DNA of 64,000 bases from Candidatus Poribacteria bacterium (GTDB taxonomy: Bacteria; Poribacteria; WGA-4E; WGA-3G), in the NCBI GenBank assembly GCA_022824265.1, contig JAJEAG010000005.1, forward strand, positions 21,966 to 85,965, given 5' to 3'. Under the pieces are notes generated by a model. That model worked only from the letters and a program-made list of their open reading frames with translations, was not told the origin of the DNA and ran no database searches. A program made the translations under genes and the position numbers. This document shows positions 35,045 through 44,358 of the stretch, in pieces (the first letter of the stretch is position 1; every line of letters begins with the position of its first letter).

Positions 35045-35839
35045 ATGAAAACTAAAATGTTGATATGTTTCGCACTGCTTATTGCTTGTGGTTTCGGCCT
35101 GTTCGTGTTTGCAGACGACCACGAAGAAGAGGAAATGAATAAACTCGTTTTTTCTAAAGAAACGTATAAAACCATGAAGGTTAACAACGGTGGAAAAATA
35201 AGTGGTGTCGTAAAGTTTGAAGGTGAAGTGCCTGAAAAGAAAAAACTTGCAATAAATAAAGATCCCGCTGTTTGTGGTGTAGTAGATAAATTTGACGAAT
35301 CACTTGTCGTAGGTGAAAATATGGCATTGAAAAATACAATTGTCTACCTGATGGATATTACGCAAGGAAAAGATTTCGACAAGGATGCGAAGGTAGAACT
35401 TGATCAGAAGGAATGCCGATTCAATCCGCATGTGCAGATCATTCCTGTTGGTACAGCTCTAACGGTGTTGAACAACGACAAGGCGACACATAATGTACAT
35501 ATTTTTGGCACAAAAAAGAATGGTACATCAATCAACAAACAACAGACAAGAAACCGAAAAAGAATGAAACTCGCAGCAGCAAAAGGGGCTGAGGGACCAG
35601 TCGAAGTGAAATGCGACATCCACGGATGGATGAAAGCATGGGTCGCTTATGTTCCGCATCCGTATTTCGCAGTGACTAACGAAAAGGGTGAATTCACTCT
35701 TGAAGATGTTCCCCCTGGTGAATATAAGTTAGGGTACTGGCACGAAACCTGCGGAAATAATAACAAAGAACCTGTTGTTGTTACAGTCGCTGCTGGTGGT
35801 GAACTCAAACAAGATTTCACATTGAAAATCAAGAAGTAG
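35045..35839 (+). CDS. periplasmic cupredoxin, paralogue of 27985-28752
   Basis: This is a 264-residue secreted cupredoxin with signal peptide ending VFADD. Type 1 copper ligands are suggested by DKATHNVHIF (His) and KCDIHGWMKAWVAYV (Cys, His, Met). The C-terminal GEFTLEDVPPGEYKLGYWH is the same regulatory-like domain as in the first cupredoxin. AAAGGAG precedes ATG 35045. The two paralogues bracket the CydA-like and cytochrome genes, which supports a shared electron-transfer role. The ABC transporter gene follows six bases later. Confidence 0.9.
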   Translation: MKTKMLICFALLIACGFGLFVFADDHEEEEMNKLVFSKETYKTMKVNNGGKISGVVKFEGEVPEKKKLAINKDPAVCGVVDKFDESLVVGENMALKNTIVYLMDITQGKDFDKDAKVELDQKECRFNPHVQIIPVGTALTVLNNDKATHNVHIFGTKKNGTSINKQQTRNRKRMKLAAAKGAEGPVEVKCDIHGWMKAWVAYVPHPYFAVTNEKGEFTLEDVPPGEYKLGYWHETCGNNNKEPVVVTVAAGGELKQDFTLKIKK

Positions 35840-35845
35840 TAAGAT

Positions 35846-36763
35846 GTGAACGATAAAATTACGGTTGAAAATCTAACGCACACTTATGGTACAAGATGTG
35901 CGTTAGATAACATAAGTTTCACCGTATCATGTGGAGAGATTTTTTGTCTACTTGGTCCGAACGGTAGTGGAAAAACAACACTTTTTAAGATTTTGTCAAC
36001 ACTCATGAAACCTACCTCCGGGAATGTTGACATTCTCGGCTTTGATTTAAATACAAAGTCAAAAGCCATACGAAAATTACTCGGTGTTGTTTTTCAACAT
36101 CCTGGACTTGATATCAAGCTTACTGTGACAGAGAATTTAAGACATCACGGTCATCTCTACGGACTCAAAGGTAAGACTCTTAAACATAGAATTTCTGAAT
36201 TATTGGAACGGTTTGGAATAATTGACAGAACGCATGACATTGTAGAAGAATTATCTGGAGGATTAAGAAGAAGAGTAGAAATCGCAAAGGCAATGCTTCA
36301 TTCACCGAGTGTTTTGCTGCTTGATGAACCAAGTAGTGGGTTAGATGTTGGTGCTCGCAGACAACTCAGCGATAATCTGAATTCACTTGCCACAACAGAA
36401 AACATACTTATTCTTCTGACAACACATCATCTGGATGAGGCTGATTTATCTACCCGCGTCGGAATGTTGGATTCAGGTAGGTTAGTGACAGTCGGAACAC
36501 CCGATGAACTCAAAGATATTATTACCGGTAATGTTGTGTTGATTGAGACAACAAATGGTGATACGCTCAGTCAGGCAATTGCAGAGAAATTTGAGGTTTC
36601 TCATACATTAATTGGTAATCATATACATATTGAATGTAAACAGGGTCATGAATTTGTGAAGGAGGTAGCTGCAGCGTTTCCCAACGATATTCGGTCTATT
36701 CGTGTAGGTAAAGCCTCATTAGAGGACGTTTTCACCAAGTTAACAGGAAACCCATTTGTATAG
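35846..36763 (+). CDS. ABC transporter ATP-binding protein
   Basis: This is a 305-residue ATPase of the multidrug/NodI/Nos-type ABC-2 exporter group. Visible are Walker A GPNGSGKTTL, Q-loop GVVFQHPGLD, signature LSGGLRRRVEIAK, Walker B VLLLDEPSSGLD and H-loop TTHHLDEAD. A C-terminal domain of about 90 residues follows. It starts with GTG 35846, and the partner permease gene follows after 11 bases. Its place between cytochrome genes and the oxidase genes suggests a role in oxidase maturation, for example copper or cofactor export, but the substrate is unknown. Confidence 0.93.
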   Translation: MNDKITVENLTHTYGTRCALDNISFTVSCGEIFCLLGPNGSGKTTLFKILSTLMKPTSGNVDILGFDLNTKSKAIRKLLGVVFQHPGLDIKLTVTENLRHHGHLYGLKGKTLKHRISELLERFGIIDRTHDIVEELSGGLRRRVEIAKAMLHSPSVLLLDEPSSGLDVGARRQLSDNLNSLATTENILILLTTHHLDEADLSTRVGMLDSGRLVTVGTPDELKDIITGNVVLIETTNGDTLSQAIAEKFEVSHTLIGNHIHIECKQGHEFVKEVAAAFPNDIRSIRVGKASLEDVFTKLTGNPFV

Positions 36764-36774
36764 GGAAGAATGAA

Positions 36775-37557
36775 ATGGTGAACGTTCTATTACCTGTTTC
36801 AACAATTTGGTGGCGTGAAATAATCCGCTTTTATCGACAACGGAGTCGTCTATTAAGTGCATTTGCACAGCCATTAGTATTCTGGATTCTAATCGGTAGC
36901 GGATTGGGGGCATCATTTCAGCCATCTGGAACATCGGAGGAAACTACTTATATTGAATACTTTTATCCGGGTATTGTCGTTTTAGTCTTGCTTTTTACTG
37001 CTATATTCGCTACAATCTCCGTTGTGAATGAACGACGTGAAGGTTTCCTTCAAGGTGTGCTAATTGCACCTGTTGCGAGATGGAGCATTGTACTCGGACA
37101 AGCATTGGGAGGGACAACGTTAGCACTACTACAAGGTGTACTACTACTATTCCTTGCCCCACTGATTGGTATACGTTTTGGACTATCATCTCTATGCTTA
37201 ACGATAGGTGTGATGGTTATTTTAGCGTTCGGGTTAACGAACCTCGGTCTCATCATCGCTTGGAGAATGGACTCAACACAAGGTTTTCATGCGATAATGA
37301 ACCTAATACTCATTCCAATTTGGTTGTTATCTGGCGCGTTCTTTCCAAGTATAGGAGCACCAAGTTGGTTAGGTTGGGTAATGAAACTAAATCCTTTGAC
37401 TTACGGGGTTACTGCATTTAGAAACAGTCTATATCTTGATACTGCAACTATTAACGGCAATATGCCGACGTTGGGATTTTCTATATTGATAATATCTTTG
37501 TTTTGTATTTTGACCTGTTTAGGTGCAACGTATACTGCCTCTACAAAAACAGTGTAA
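36775..37557 (+). CDS. ABC-2 type transporter permease
   Basis: This 260-residue inner-membrane permease is the partner of the ATPase just upstream. About six helices are visible, and the ABC-2 signature region reads VVNERREGFLQGVLIAPVAR, followed by conserved MNLILIPIWLLSGAFFPS. Start ATG 36775 is 11 bases after the ATPase stop. The cytochrome oxidase subunit II gene begins 53 bases downstream. Confidence 0.92.
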   Translation: MVNVLLPVSTIWWREIIRFYRQRSRLLSAFAQPLVFWILIGSGLGASFQPSGTSEETTYIEYFYPGIVVLVLLFTAIFATISVVNERREGFLQGVLIAPVARWSIVLGQALGGTTLALLQGVLLLFLAPLIGIRFGLSSLCLTIGVMVILAFGLTNLGLIIAWRMDSTQGFHAIMNLILIPIWLLSGAFFPSIGAPSWLGWVMKLNPLTYGVTAFRNSLYLDTATINGNMPTLGFSILIISLFCILTCLGATYTASTKTV

Positions 37558-37610
37558 AAAGGTGTACCTAATGACTATTTATGTCTACGATTTTGGAAAA
37601 GGAGGAATGA

Positions 37611-38270
37611 ATGCTAGGATGGCTTCCAGAAAATATATCAGAGTATGCACAAGGTATTGATACACTTTTTGCTCTTATTTATTGGATTACTGTGGTGGTC
37701 TTTGTGCTTGTGATGGGTACACTGATTGCATTCCTGATAATGTACCGTCACCGAGAAGGACACCGTGCTGAATACATTGAAGGAAGCACGAAACTTGAAA
37801 TCGTCTGGACAACAGCAACTACGGTAATTGTGTTTGGCTTGGCAATGTTAAGTTTTCCACAATGGAATAATCTGAAGTCTGCACCAGATAATCCTGATTA
37901 TGTTGTTCAAGTCCGAGGAGAACAATTTAACTGGTATATGATATATCCTGGTCCAGATAATGAAATAGGAACTGAAGATGATCTGGAATTAGAAAACGAA
38001 TTACATGTACCTGAGGATAAACTCATACAGATAATTCTAACCTCAAAAGATGTGATTCATAGTTTCTTTATACCTAATTTACGATTGAAACAGGACGCAT
38101 TACCGAATCGGTTCCTTGATAACATCAAGTTTCAGGCAACAAAGCCAGGAACGTATGAAATACCGTGTGCCGAACTCTGTGGATTTGGACACACAACTAT
38201 GGTCGGATTTCTTCATGTGCACACACAAGAAGAATATGATGCTTGGGTCAAGGAACAGTGGTCTGAATAA
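37611..38270 (+). CDS. coxB: cytochrome c oxidase subunit II (CuA)
   Basis: This is subunit II of an A-type heme-copper oxidase, which receives electrons from cytochrome c at the binuclear CuA centre. Two N-terminal membrane helices are followed by the cupredoxin domain. All CuA ligands are present: the histidine of DVIHSFF and the CAELCGFGHTTM pattern (two Cys, His, Met), with the conserved glutamate. The aromatic stretch GEQFNWYMIYPG matches the electron-entry region. It has no fused cytochrome c domain, so the enzyme is aa3- rather than caa3-type unless a separate cytochrome docks. GGAGG lies about six bases before ATG 37611. Confidence 0.97.
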   Translation: MLGWLPENISEYAQGIDTLFALIYWITVVVFVLVMGTLIAFLIMYRHREGHRAEYIEGSTKLEIVWTTATTVIVFGLAMLSFPQWNNLKSAPDNPDYVVQVRGEQFNWYMIYPGPDNEIGTEDDLELENELHVPEDKLIQIILTSKDVIHSFFIPNLRLKQDALPNRFLDNIKFQATKPGTYEIPCAELCGFGHTTMVGFLHVHTQEEYDAWVKEQWSE

Positions 38271-38333
38271 GGCACTGGAGCGGCAATAACAAGCAATTCA
38301 ACTTTGCTGGTCGCGAAAGGAGTAAGAATAAAG

Positions 38334-40256
38334 ATGCAAGAAAATGAAAATATTTCACATGAGCATGACGATGATGAACAGCACGAGCATGCACATGACG
38401 ATAACGATACACCGCAACATACACATGAGCATGATGATGGACAGCATGAGCATGAACACCATCATGAAGAGAGTTTTATTCGTAAATATATCTTCTCACT
38501 TGACCACAAGATGATCGGAAAACAGTTCCTGGTATACGGATTGATCATGTTATTTGTCGGTGGAGGGCTTGCGCTGCTCTTTAGATGGCAGCTGGCATAT
38601 CCAGGAAGACCATTGCCTATCATTGGTGCTTCTCAACAATATATTGATGAAGGAGAAATCGTCACAAGTAATGATAAAAGGTGGGATAAGATATTCGAAT
38701 CGGAAAAAGAGGAGTTGATGGAAACTCACTTTCCAAACGGAGTAATTGAAGACAAAACATATAACATGCTATTTACGATGCATGCCACTATAATGGTGTT
38801 TTTTGTCGTTGTTCCGATACTGGTAGGTGCATTTGGAAATTTCCTGATTCCGCTAATGATTGGCACACGAGATATGGCATTTCCTATCCTGAATATGCTC
38901 TCTTTTTGGCTTGCTGTCCTTGCAGCAATTGTCATGGCAGCAGGATTTTTTGTTCCGGGAGGGCATGCTGGAGCGGGATGGACAGGTTACGCACCCTTAT
39001 CTGTTGATCCACAATGGACAGATGTTGGGTGGGGGCAAAACTTATGGGCAATCAGCTTGTTGATACAAGGTTTTTCCTCATTGGTTGGATCAATAAATTA
39101 TATTACAACAGTGATCAACATGCGTGCCCCAGGGATGACATTCTTTAGATTACCATTGGTTATCTGGTCCCTCTTCATCGTTGCCATTTTGTTATTACTT
39201 GCTTTCCCAGTCCTATCATCCGCTTTAGCATTACTTATCTTTGATAGACTCGCGGGAACGACATTCTTTACCACGACAACTGAAGGTGGTGGTGATCCGC
39301 TGCTATGGCAACATCTGTTCTGGTTCTTCGGTCATCCAGAGGTATATATACTTATATTACCGGGGATGGGAATTGCATCCGAATTGATCGCAGTTAACTC
39401 ACGTAAACCGATATTCGGGTACCGATCTATGGTCTACGCTATGATTGCAATAGCATTCTTAGGTTGGATTGTTTGGGGACACCATATGTTCCAAAGTGGA
39501 ATGCGTCCAGGAATGGGATCATTCTTCATGACAACAACAATGCTTATTGCTGTTCCATCTGCTATAAAAACATTCAACTGGCTTGGAACTATGTTCCGCG
39601 GTTCAATACGATTTACAACACCTATGCTTCACGGAATCGCTTTTGTATCTATGTTTGTAATAGGTGGACTTAGCGGAATCTATATGGCAAACACACCAGT
39701 TGACATATACATACATGATACATATTACATCGTAGCACACATACACTATGTCGTTTTTGGTGGAAGTCTGTTTGCTATGTTCGGTGGTATTGTTTTCTGG
39801 TACCCGAAAATGTATGGACGTTATATGAACGATACATTATCCAAAATACATTTTTGGATAACATTTATTGCATTTAACTGCACATTCTTCCCAATGCATA
39901 TCCTCGGTGTAGGTGGACATATGCGCCGTATTGCTAACCCACAGTTTTATGATTTCTTGCAAGGGTTTGAGGGAATGAATATCTTTATTACAATGAGTGC
40001 ATTCACTCTCGGTTTTGCACAATTGATACTCGTGTTCAACTTCTTCTGGAGTATGAAACTTGGTAAAGTCGCTGAGAAGAACCCGTGGAATGTTACCACA
40101 TTAGAATGGGAAGCTCCGACACCTGTACCACATGGCAATTTTGCACAGATCCCCACTGTCTATCGTGGTCCTTATGAATACAGTGTTCCGGGCGAAGAAT
40201 CTGATTGGATACCACAGGCACAGCCTGAACATGCACCCGCGAGTGCAGGAGATTAA
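38334..40256 (+). CDS. coxA: cytochrome c oxidase subunit I with His/Asp/Glu-rich N-terminal tail
   Basis: This is the catalytic subunit with heme a, heme a3 and CuB, which reduces oxygen and pumps protons. Core motifs are FGHPEVYILILPG (CuB His and cross-linked Tyr), WGHHMFQSGM (the two other CuB histidines) and HIHYVVFGG (heme ligand histidine). Residues 1-50 form an unusual tail dominated by His, Asp and Glu (for example HEHDDDEQHEHAHDDNDT), which would lie in the cytoplasm and could bind Cu or Zn. ATG 38334 has AGGAG 11 bases upstream. The track's TTG 38304 start adds ten residues without better support. Confidence 0.97.
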   Translation: MQENENISHEHDDDEQHEHAHDDNDTPQHTHEHDDGQHEHEHHHEESFIRKYIFSLDHKMIGKQFLVYGLIMLFVGGGLALLFRWQLAYPGRPLPIIGASQQYIDEGEIVTSNDKRWDKIFESEKEELMETHFPNGVIEDKTYNMLFTMHATIMVFFVVVPILVGAFGNFLIPLMIGTRDMAFPILNMLSFWLAVLAAIVMAAGFFVPGGHAGAGWTGYAPLSVDPQWTDVGWGQNLWAISLLIQGFSSLVGSINYITTVINMRAPGMTFFRLPLVIWSLFIVAILLLLAFPVLSSALALLIFDRLAGTTFFTTTTEGGGDPLLWQHLFWFFGHPEVYILILPGMGIASELIAVNSRKPIFGYRSMVYAMIAIAFLGWIVWGHHMFQSGMRPGMGSFFMTTTMLIAVPSAIKTFNWLGTMFRGSIRFTTPMLHGIAFVSMFVIGGLSGIYMANTPVDIYIHDTYYIVAHIHYVVFGGSLFAMFGGIVFWYPKMYGRYMNDTLSKIHFWITFIAFNCTFFPMHILGVGGHMRRIANPQFYDFLQGFEGMNIFITMSAFTLGFAQLILVFNFFWSMKLGKVAEKNPWNVTTLEWEAPTPVPHGNFAQIPTVYRGPYEYSVPGEESDWIPQAQPEHAPASAGD

Positions 40257-40321
40257 TTGAGTCAAGACTTGATGAATGATAGGTGTAGATTAGACCACAC
40301 CTATCAACATAGGTCACCTCT

Positions 40322-41281
40322 GTGGCATTTAGTATGATGAAGCAAATCAGTTATAGTTCTTGGCTCCATCGGATTGCACTCATCACTGCAGGGGCAACAT
40401 TCTTACTTATCGTAATTGGAGGTATTGTAACAAGCACTGAATCAGGATTAGCAGTCCCGGATTGGCCCACAACCTTCGGATATAATATGTTTCTGTATCC
40501 ACTATCAGAGATGGTAGGTGGTATCCTATATGAGCATAGCCATCGTTTAATGGGTTCATTGGTTGGGATGTTGACGATAGCTCTGTTAGTCATGCTGTTT
40601 GTTAAGGAAACCCGTAAATGGGTAATATGGCTCGGAATAGCTGCTCTAATCGGGGTTAGTGTGCAAGGGGTTCTCGGTGGACTTCGGGTAACAGAACTCA
40701 ATCTCAATTTTGCTATATTACATGCATGTTTGGCACAAGCATTCTTTGCGCTTTTGTGCGGAATATGTTTATTTACATCGTCTGATTGGATTGAAAATCA
40801 GCACCAGTCTGAAACGAATGTTGATAACGTTACAGCAAAAAAATTGCGCAGATTAAGTTTGATTACGACTTGCCTGATATATATTCAACTCATTTTCGGG
40901 GCAGTTTTACGACATACAGGTAATAGACTTGACGCGCACCTATTATTTGCTTTCTTGGTAGCACTGCATATATTCTTGTTGATGAGACGTTTCCTAAGTT
41001 TAGGTGAGGTTTCTCAAGATTTTGGTTTGCAAATACCGTTGGCATTATTTGGATTGCTTTTAGTTCAGTTACTGCTTGGGTTTGGTGCCTACATTACAAA
41101 ACTAACTGTATTTGGAGAAGCTGTATCAACTCTACTTACAGATATTATAACAACTTCACATGTAGCAGTTGGTGCTCTCATGTTAGTAAGTAGTTTTGTT
41201 TTGACATTGAAACTATATAGATTTACTAAAGAAACAATTACTGAAAATATACCGGTCAATACTACACTGGTAACCGAATGA
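40322..41281 (+). CDS. ctaA: heme A synthase (COX15/CtaA)
   Basis: This is an eight-helix membrane enzyme that oxidises heme O to heme A for the oxidase encoded beside it. Family motifs include GGIVTSTESGLAVPDWPTT, the first histidine pair region YEHSHRLMGSLVG, QGVLGGLRVTELN with a following HACLAQAF, and the second-half histidines in LRHTGNRLDAHL and TSHVAVGAL. Its 319 residues are normal. The start is GTG 40322 by the track. ATG 40334 is possible. It is followed by ctaB after nine bases. Confidence 0.95.
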   Translation: MAFSMMKQISYSSWLHRIALITAGATFLLIVIGGIVTSTESGLAVPDWPTTFGYNMFLYPLSEMVGGILYEHSHRLMGSLVGMLTIALLVMLFVKETRKWVIWLGIAALIGVSVQGVLGGLRVTELNLNFAILHACLAQAFFALLCGICLFTSSDWIENQHQSETNVDNVTAKKLRRLSLITTCLIYIQLIFGAVLRHTGNRLDAHLLFAFLVALHIFLLMRRFLSLGEVSQDFGLQIPLALFGLLLVQLLLGFGAYITKLTVFGEAVSTLLTDIITTSHVAVGALMLVSSFVLTLKLYRFTKETITENIPVNTTLVTE

Positions 41282-41290
41282 GATTACAAA

Positions 41291-42217
41291 ATGTCATTTA
41301 ACACAGCAGCATTACCAAATAACAGTGATGCAGCAAACTCTCAGACAAAAACATCAGCTTTGGTTCAGCGGGTAGAGGGTTATATTGAACTCACTAAACC
41401 GCGTATGGTCCTGATGATATTGATTACTACCGCTGCTGGATTCTATCTCAGCACACAGGGCGCGGTTAATTGGATACTGTTTCTACATACTTTAATCGGT
41501 TCAGGATTAACTGCAGGCGGGGTATTAGGTCTTAATCAATATTTAGAAAGAGATATTGATTCCCTGATGTCCAGAACACAGCAAAGACCATTACCCGCGG
41601 GTAGATTACATGCTACTGAAGCATTGCTGTTCTGTGTGATTCTAACATGCGGTGGAATGCTATATCTAACGTTTATTGTCAATCCATTAAGCGGTTTTGT
41701 CATCTCACTTATTGTAGTAAGTTATCTGTTTGCATATACACCGATGAAGCGAAGCACGTCATTATGCACTCTGGTTGGTGCTATACCGGGGGCATTACCA
41801 CCGGTTGTTGGATGGGTTGCAGCACAAAATACACTTACAGGATCAGTCTGGGTATTGTTTGCAATTCTCTTTCTATGGCAACTACCACATTCTCTTGCAA
41901 TAGCATATATCTATCGTGAAGATTATGCAAATGCAGGATTAAAATTATTACCCGTAATACATCCAGATGGAACAAGTACACGTCATCAGGTTGTCATCAA
42001 CTGTTTGGCATTGTTTGGGGTCGGTCTACTTCCAACCTTATTCAACATTGCAGGGGGAATCTATTTTATTTCTGCACTATTGATTGGTGGAATGTTCCTT
42101 GTAAGTGGTATCTATTTTCAGAAAACAAGTTCTCTTAAAGCAGCAAGATATGTCCTACACGCATCATTATTATATCTTCCATTGATATTTCTCATGATGG
42201 CAATAGACAAAATATAA
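41291..42217 (+). CDS. ctaB: protoheme IX farnesyltransferase (heme O synthase)
   Basis: This is an UbiA-type prenyltransferase that adds a farnesyl group to heme B, the step before CtaA. The first Asp-rich site is NQYLERDIDSLMSRT, followed by QQRPLPAG. The second is YREDYANAGLKLLPVIH. About nine membrane helices are visible, and the 308 residues are normal. It lies directly after ctaA in the oxidase operon. Confidence 0.96.
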   Translation: MSFNTAALPNNSDAANSQTKTSALVQRVEGYIELTKPRMVLMILITTAAGFYLSTQGAVNWILFLHTLIGSGLTAGGVLGLNQYLERDIDSLMSRTQQRPLPAGRLHATEALLFCVILTCGGMLYLTFIVNPLSGFVISLIVVSYLFAYTPMKRSTSLCTLVGAIPGALPPVVGWVAAQNTLTGSVWVLFAILFLWQLPHSLAIAYIYREDYANAGLKLLPVIHPDGTSTRHQVVINCLALFGVGLLPTLFNIAGGIYFISALLIGGMFLVSGIYFQKTSSLKAARYVLHASLLYLPLIFLMMAIDKI

Positions 42218-42235
42218 TCTATCATAGGAGGAAAA

Positions 42236-42502
42236 ATGAAAGAACAAGAGCAAAGAAGCCGAAATAGAAAAGTCGGTTTGATATTAGGACTACTTTTTGT
42301 TAGTATGTTCGCAATAACTATGTTAGGTTTTGTTTTGGGTTTAGATGCACCTCCAGTCATAAAGACCATCGTATCAGTGATTGCTACAATCATCGCGGGT
42401 ATAATTGGTATATCACTAATTGGTGCTACCTTCTATGAGATGGTAATTCAATACATCGTTGACAGATTCAAAAGAAGAGGAGCAAGTAGAGTTTCCAAAT
42501 GA
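42236..42502 (+). CDS. small two-helix membrane protein in the oxidase operon
   Basis: This is an 88-residue protein with two hydrophobic helices (VGLILGLLFVSMFAITMLGF and IKTIVSVIATIIAGIIGISL) and basic ends. AGGAGG lies shortly before ATG 42236, and its stop overlaps the start of the subunit III gene by four bases, so it is a real, translationally coupled gene. The family was not recognised. An accessory role in oxidase assembly is inferred from position. Confidence 0.8.
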   Translation: MKEQEQRSRNRKVGLILGLLFVSMFAITMLGFVLGLDAPPVIKTIVSVIATIIAGIIGISLIGATFYEMVIQYIVDRFKRRGASRVSK

Positions 42503-43092
42503 TGGCACAGACTGAATTTGAAATGACCGAAAATCGTCCCCTGAGTAACGCAAAATTGGCAGTATTAATCTTGCTCGGATCTGAGACAATGTTATTCTCC
42601 GGTTTGATAGGGGCATTTCTGGTTTTTCGGATGGGAAATGTTACTTGGCCCCCGTTATCGCATGCTGACATTGAACTGCCACGTATAGTAACAGGTTTCA
42701 ATACACTATTGTTAATCATTAGTGGTTTCACGATGTTCCATGCCCTACGGTCAATTCAACAAAACAGAATTATACTTTTTCGAATATTGTTGATTGGAAC
42801 TGGCCTGTTGGGTTTAATCTTTCTGTCAATTCAAGGATATGAATGGTCTCAACTGATTAAGAATGGATTGACACTACAGTCCAGTGTTTATGGAGCTATC
42901 TTTTATGTACTGATAGGATGTCATGCGGTTCACGTTTTAGGGGCAGTGATATGGTTAGTGATTGTTATCTGCATGGCATTTTCTGGCAGGTTTTCTTCTG
43001 ATCGTCATATAGGCGTTGAAACATGTACGATATATTGGATTTATGTGGTCGCGTTGTGGCCAATCCTATACTTTCTGGTATATTTCGCATAA
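42499..43092 (+). CDS. coxC: cytochrome c oxidase subunit III, copy 1
   Basis: This is a five-helix subunit III protein of 197 residues. Typical features are LGSETMLFSGLIGAFLVFR near the N-terminus, QGYEWSQLIKNGLTL, the helix with HAVHVLGAVIWLVI, and a C-terminal YWIYVVALWPILYFLVYF. It overlaps the preceding small gene by ATGA. A second subunit III-like gene lies at 44359. The two may have separate roles or form a split subunit. Confidence 0.93.
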   Translation: MMAQTEFEMTENRPLSNAKLAVLILLGSETMLFSGLIGAFLVFRMGNVTWPPLSHADIELPRIVTGFNTLLLIISGFTMFHALRSIQQNRIILFRILLIGTGLLGLIFLSIQGYEWSQLIKNGLTLQSSVYGAIFYVLIGCHAVHVLGAVIWLVIVICMAFSGRFSSDRHIGVETCTIYWIYVVALWPILYFLVYFA

Positions 43093-43103
43093 TGGAGAAA
43101 CAC

Positions 43104-43331
43104 ATGACACGTCATATTGCCTTATGTATTCTGTTAATATGTGTAGTAACATTAATATTGCCGCATACACTTGAAGCATGTCCTGCGTGTAAAAACCTTA
43201 ATGAACCTATTGCAAGAGGTTTTAACTGGAGTGTGCTTTTTATGATGTCAATGCCCTTTACGGTATTTGGTGTTATCGGCGGTAGTGTTTTTTATTATTA
43301 CCGACGCGCACATAATAAAGTAAAGACATAA
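43104..43331 (+). CDS. small exported CxxC membrane protein in the oxidase operon
   Basis: This is a roughly 75-residue protein. A signal-like helix (IALCILLICVVTLILPHTL) is followed by EACPACKNLNEPIARGFNW and a second helix (LFMMSMPFTVFGVIGGSVFY). The CPAC pair just outside the membrane could bind copper or act as a thiol site. The track start (43023) overlaps the subunit III gene. ATG 43104 has GGAG six bases upstream and is preferred, with ATG 43092 also possible. Similar small proteins occur in planctomycete oxidase operons as I recall. The function is unknown. Confidence 0.75.
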   Translation: MTRHIALCILLICVVTLILPHTLEACPACKNLNEPIARGFNWSVLFMMSMPFTVFGVIGGSVFYYYRRAHNKVKT

Positions 43332-43370
43332 GACATACATCCTGGCAAAAGAACCATTAACGGTGAAACA

Positions 43371-44240
43371 ATGAAAAGAAGTGACGACTCTTGGATACAA
43401 TGTATTGATTGCCGAAAAGGTATGTCCAAGGTCGCATCACAAAGTGTGTCTCTTATCCTAACTGATCCACCCTATTTCCTTGATGGAATGGACGATAATT
43501 GGGATACACAACGAATTAGATCCAAACTGAGAAAAGGAGTAATTGGTGGACTTCCTGTAGGAATGAAATTTGACCGAGCACAAGGTCATAATTTATATAG
43601 ATTCCTAAAACCGGTCGCTGAACAGTGGTTACGCATAATCAAACCGGGTGGATTTGTACTCTGTTTTTCGCACCCAAGACTTTCACATCGCGCAACAAGC
43701 GCAATTGAGGACGCTGGTTTTGAGATTAGAGATATGTTGGCATGGCGGTATGAAGGTCAAGCAAAAGCATTTAAACAAGACCACTTCGTACGGAAACGTA
43801 ATTTACCAGTTGAAGTAAAGGACAGAATTATAAAGTCTTTGGGTGGAAGAAAAACTCCACAACTCAAGCCACAGATGGAGATAATTATATTGGCTCAGTC
43901 TCCACGAGAAGGAACATTCGTTGACAACTGGCTTCAATATCAGACTGGACTCATAGACGTATCTGATCCTGTTGTTGATAAAGATCGTTTTCCAGGGACA
44001 GTAATTCCAGTCCCTAAACCTCGTGAGAAATTTGGACACATCGCTGCAAAACCTGTTCCTTTATTGCGACACTTAATTAGGATTTTCTCTGTAGAAGGTT
44101 CGGTAGTATGTGATCCATTTGCGGGTTCAGGTTCTACTGGTATCGCAGCGCGTAAGGAAGGACGTGACTTTATTGGATTTGAGATTGACAGTGAGATCGC
44201 ATCAATCGCAGATGCACGTATTAAAGTTGGCACACATTAA
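43371..44240 (+). CDS. DNA methyltransferase (amino-MTase, DPPY type)
   Basis: This is an S-adenosylmethionine-dependent DNA adenine-N6 or cytosine-N4 methyltransferase of 289 residues. The catalytic motif IV LTDPPYFLDG comes first, and the SAM-binding motif I VCDPFAGSGSTG lies near the C-terminus, the beta-type order. IKPGGFVLCFSHPRL fits a further conserved strand. The recognition sequence is unknown, and no restriction nuclease gene is adjacent, so it looks like an orphan methyltransferase. It is unusual that it splits the oxidase operon, between the small CxxC gene and the second subunit III gene, on the same strand. No repeats or mobile-element ends were seen around it. Confidence 0.93.
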   Translation: MKRSDDSWIQCIDCRKGMSKVASQSVSLILTDPPYFLDGMDDNWDTQRIRSKLRKGVIGGLPVGMKFDRAQGHNLYRFLKPVAEQWLRIIKPGGFVLCFSHPRLSHRATSAIEDAGFEIRDMLAWRYEGQAKAFKQDHFVRKRNLPVEVKDRIIKSLGGRKTPQLKPQMEIIILAQSPREGTFVDNWLQYQTGLIDVSDPVVDKDRFPGTVIPVPKPREKFGHIAAKPVPLLRHLIRIFSVEGSVVCDPFAGSGSTGIAARKEGRDFIGFEIDSEIASIADARIKVGTH

Positions 44241-44358
44241 TTTAATATATCTATTTATGAAATATAACGCATCTTAAATTAGAAGACTAATGTTTGTAGT
44301 ATCTGCTTCAAACAATGTCTCCCAAAGCATATAATTATTGGAAAAGGAGTTAAGTATA

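Noticed and set aside
35846-37557. CcmAB cytochrome c maturation transporter
   Set aside because: The permease looks like the general ABC-2 exporter group and no other ccm gene is adjacent, so a specific maturation role is not claimed.
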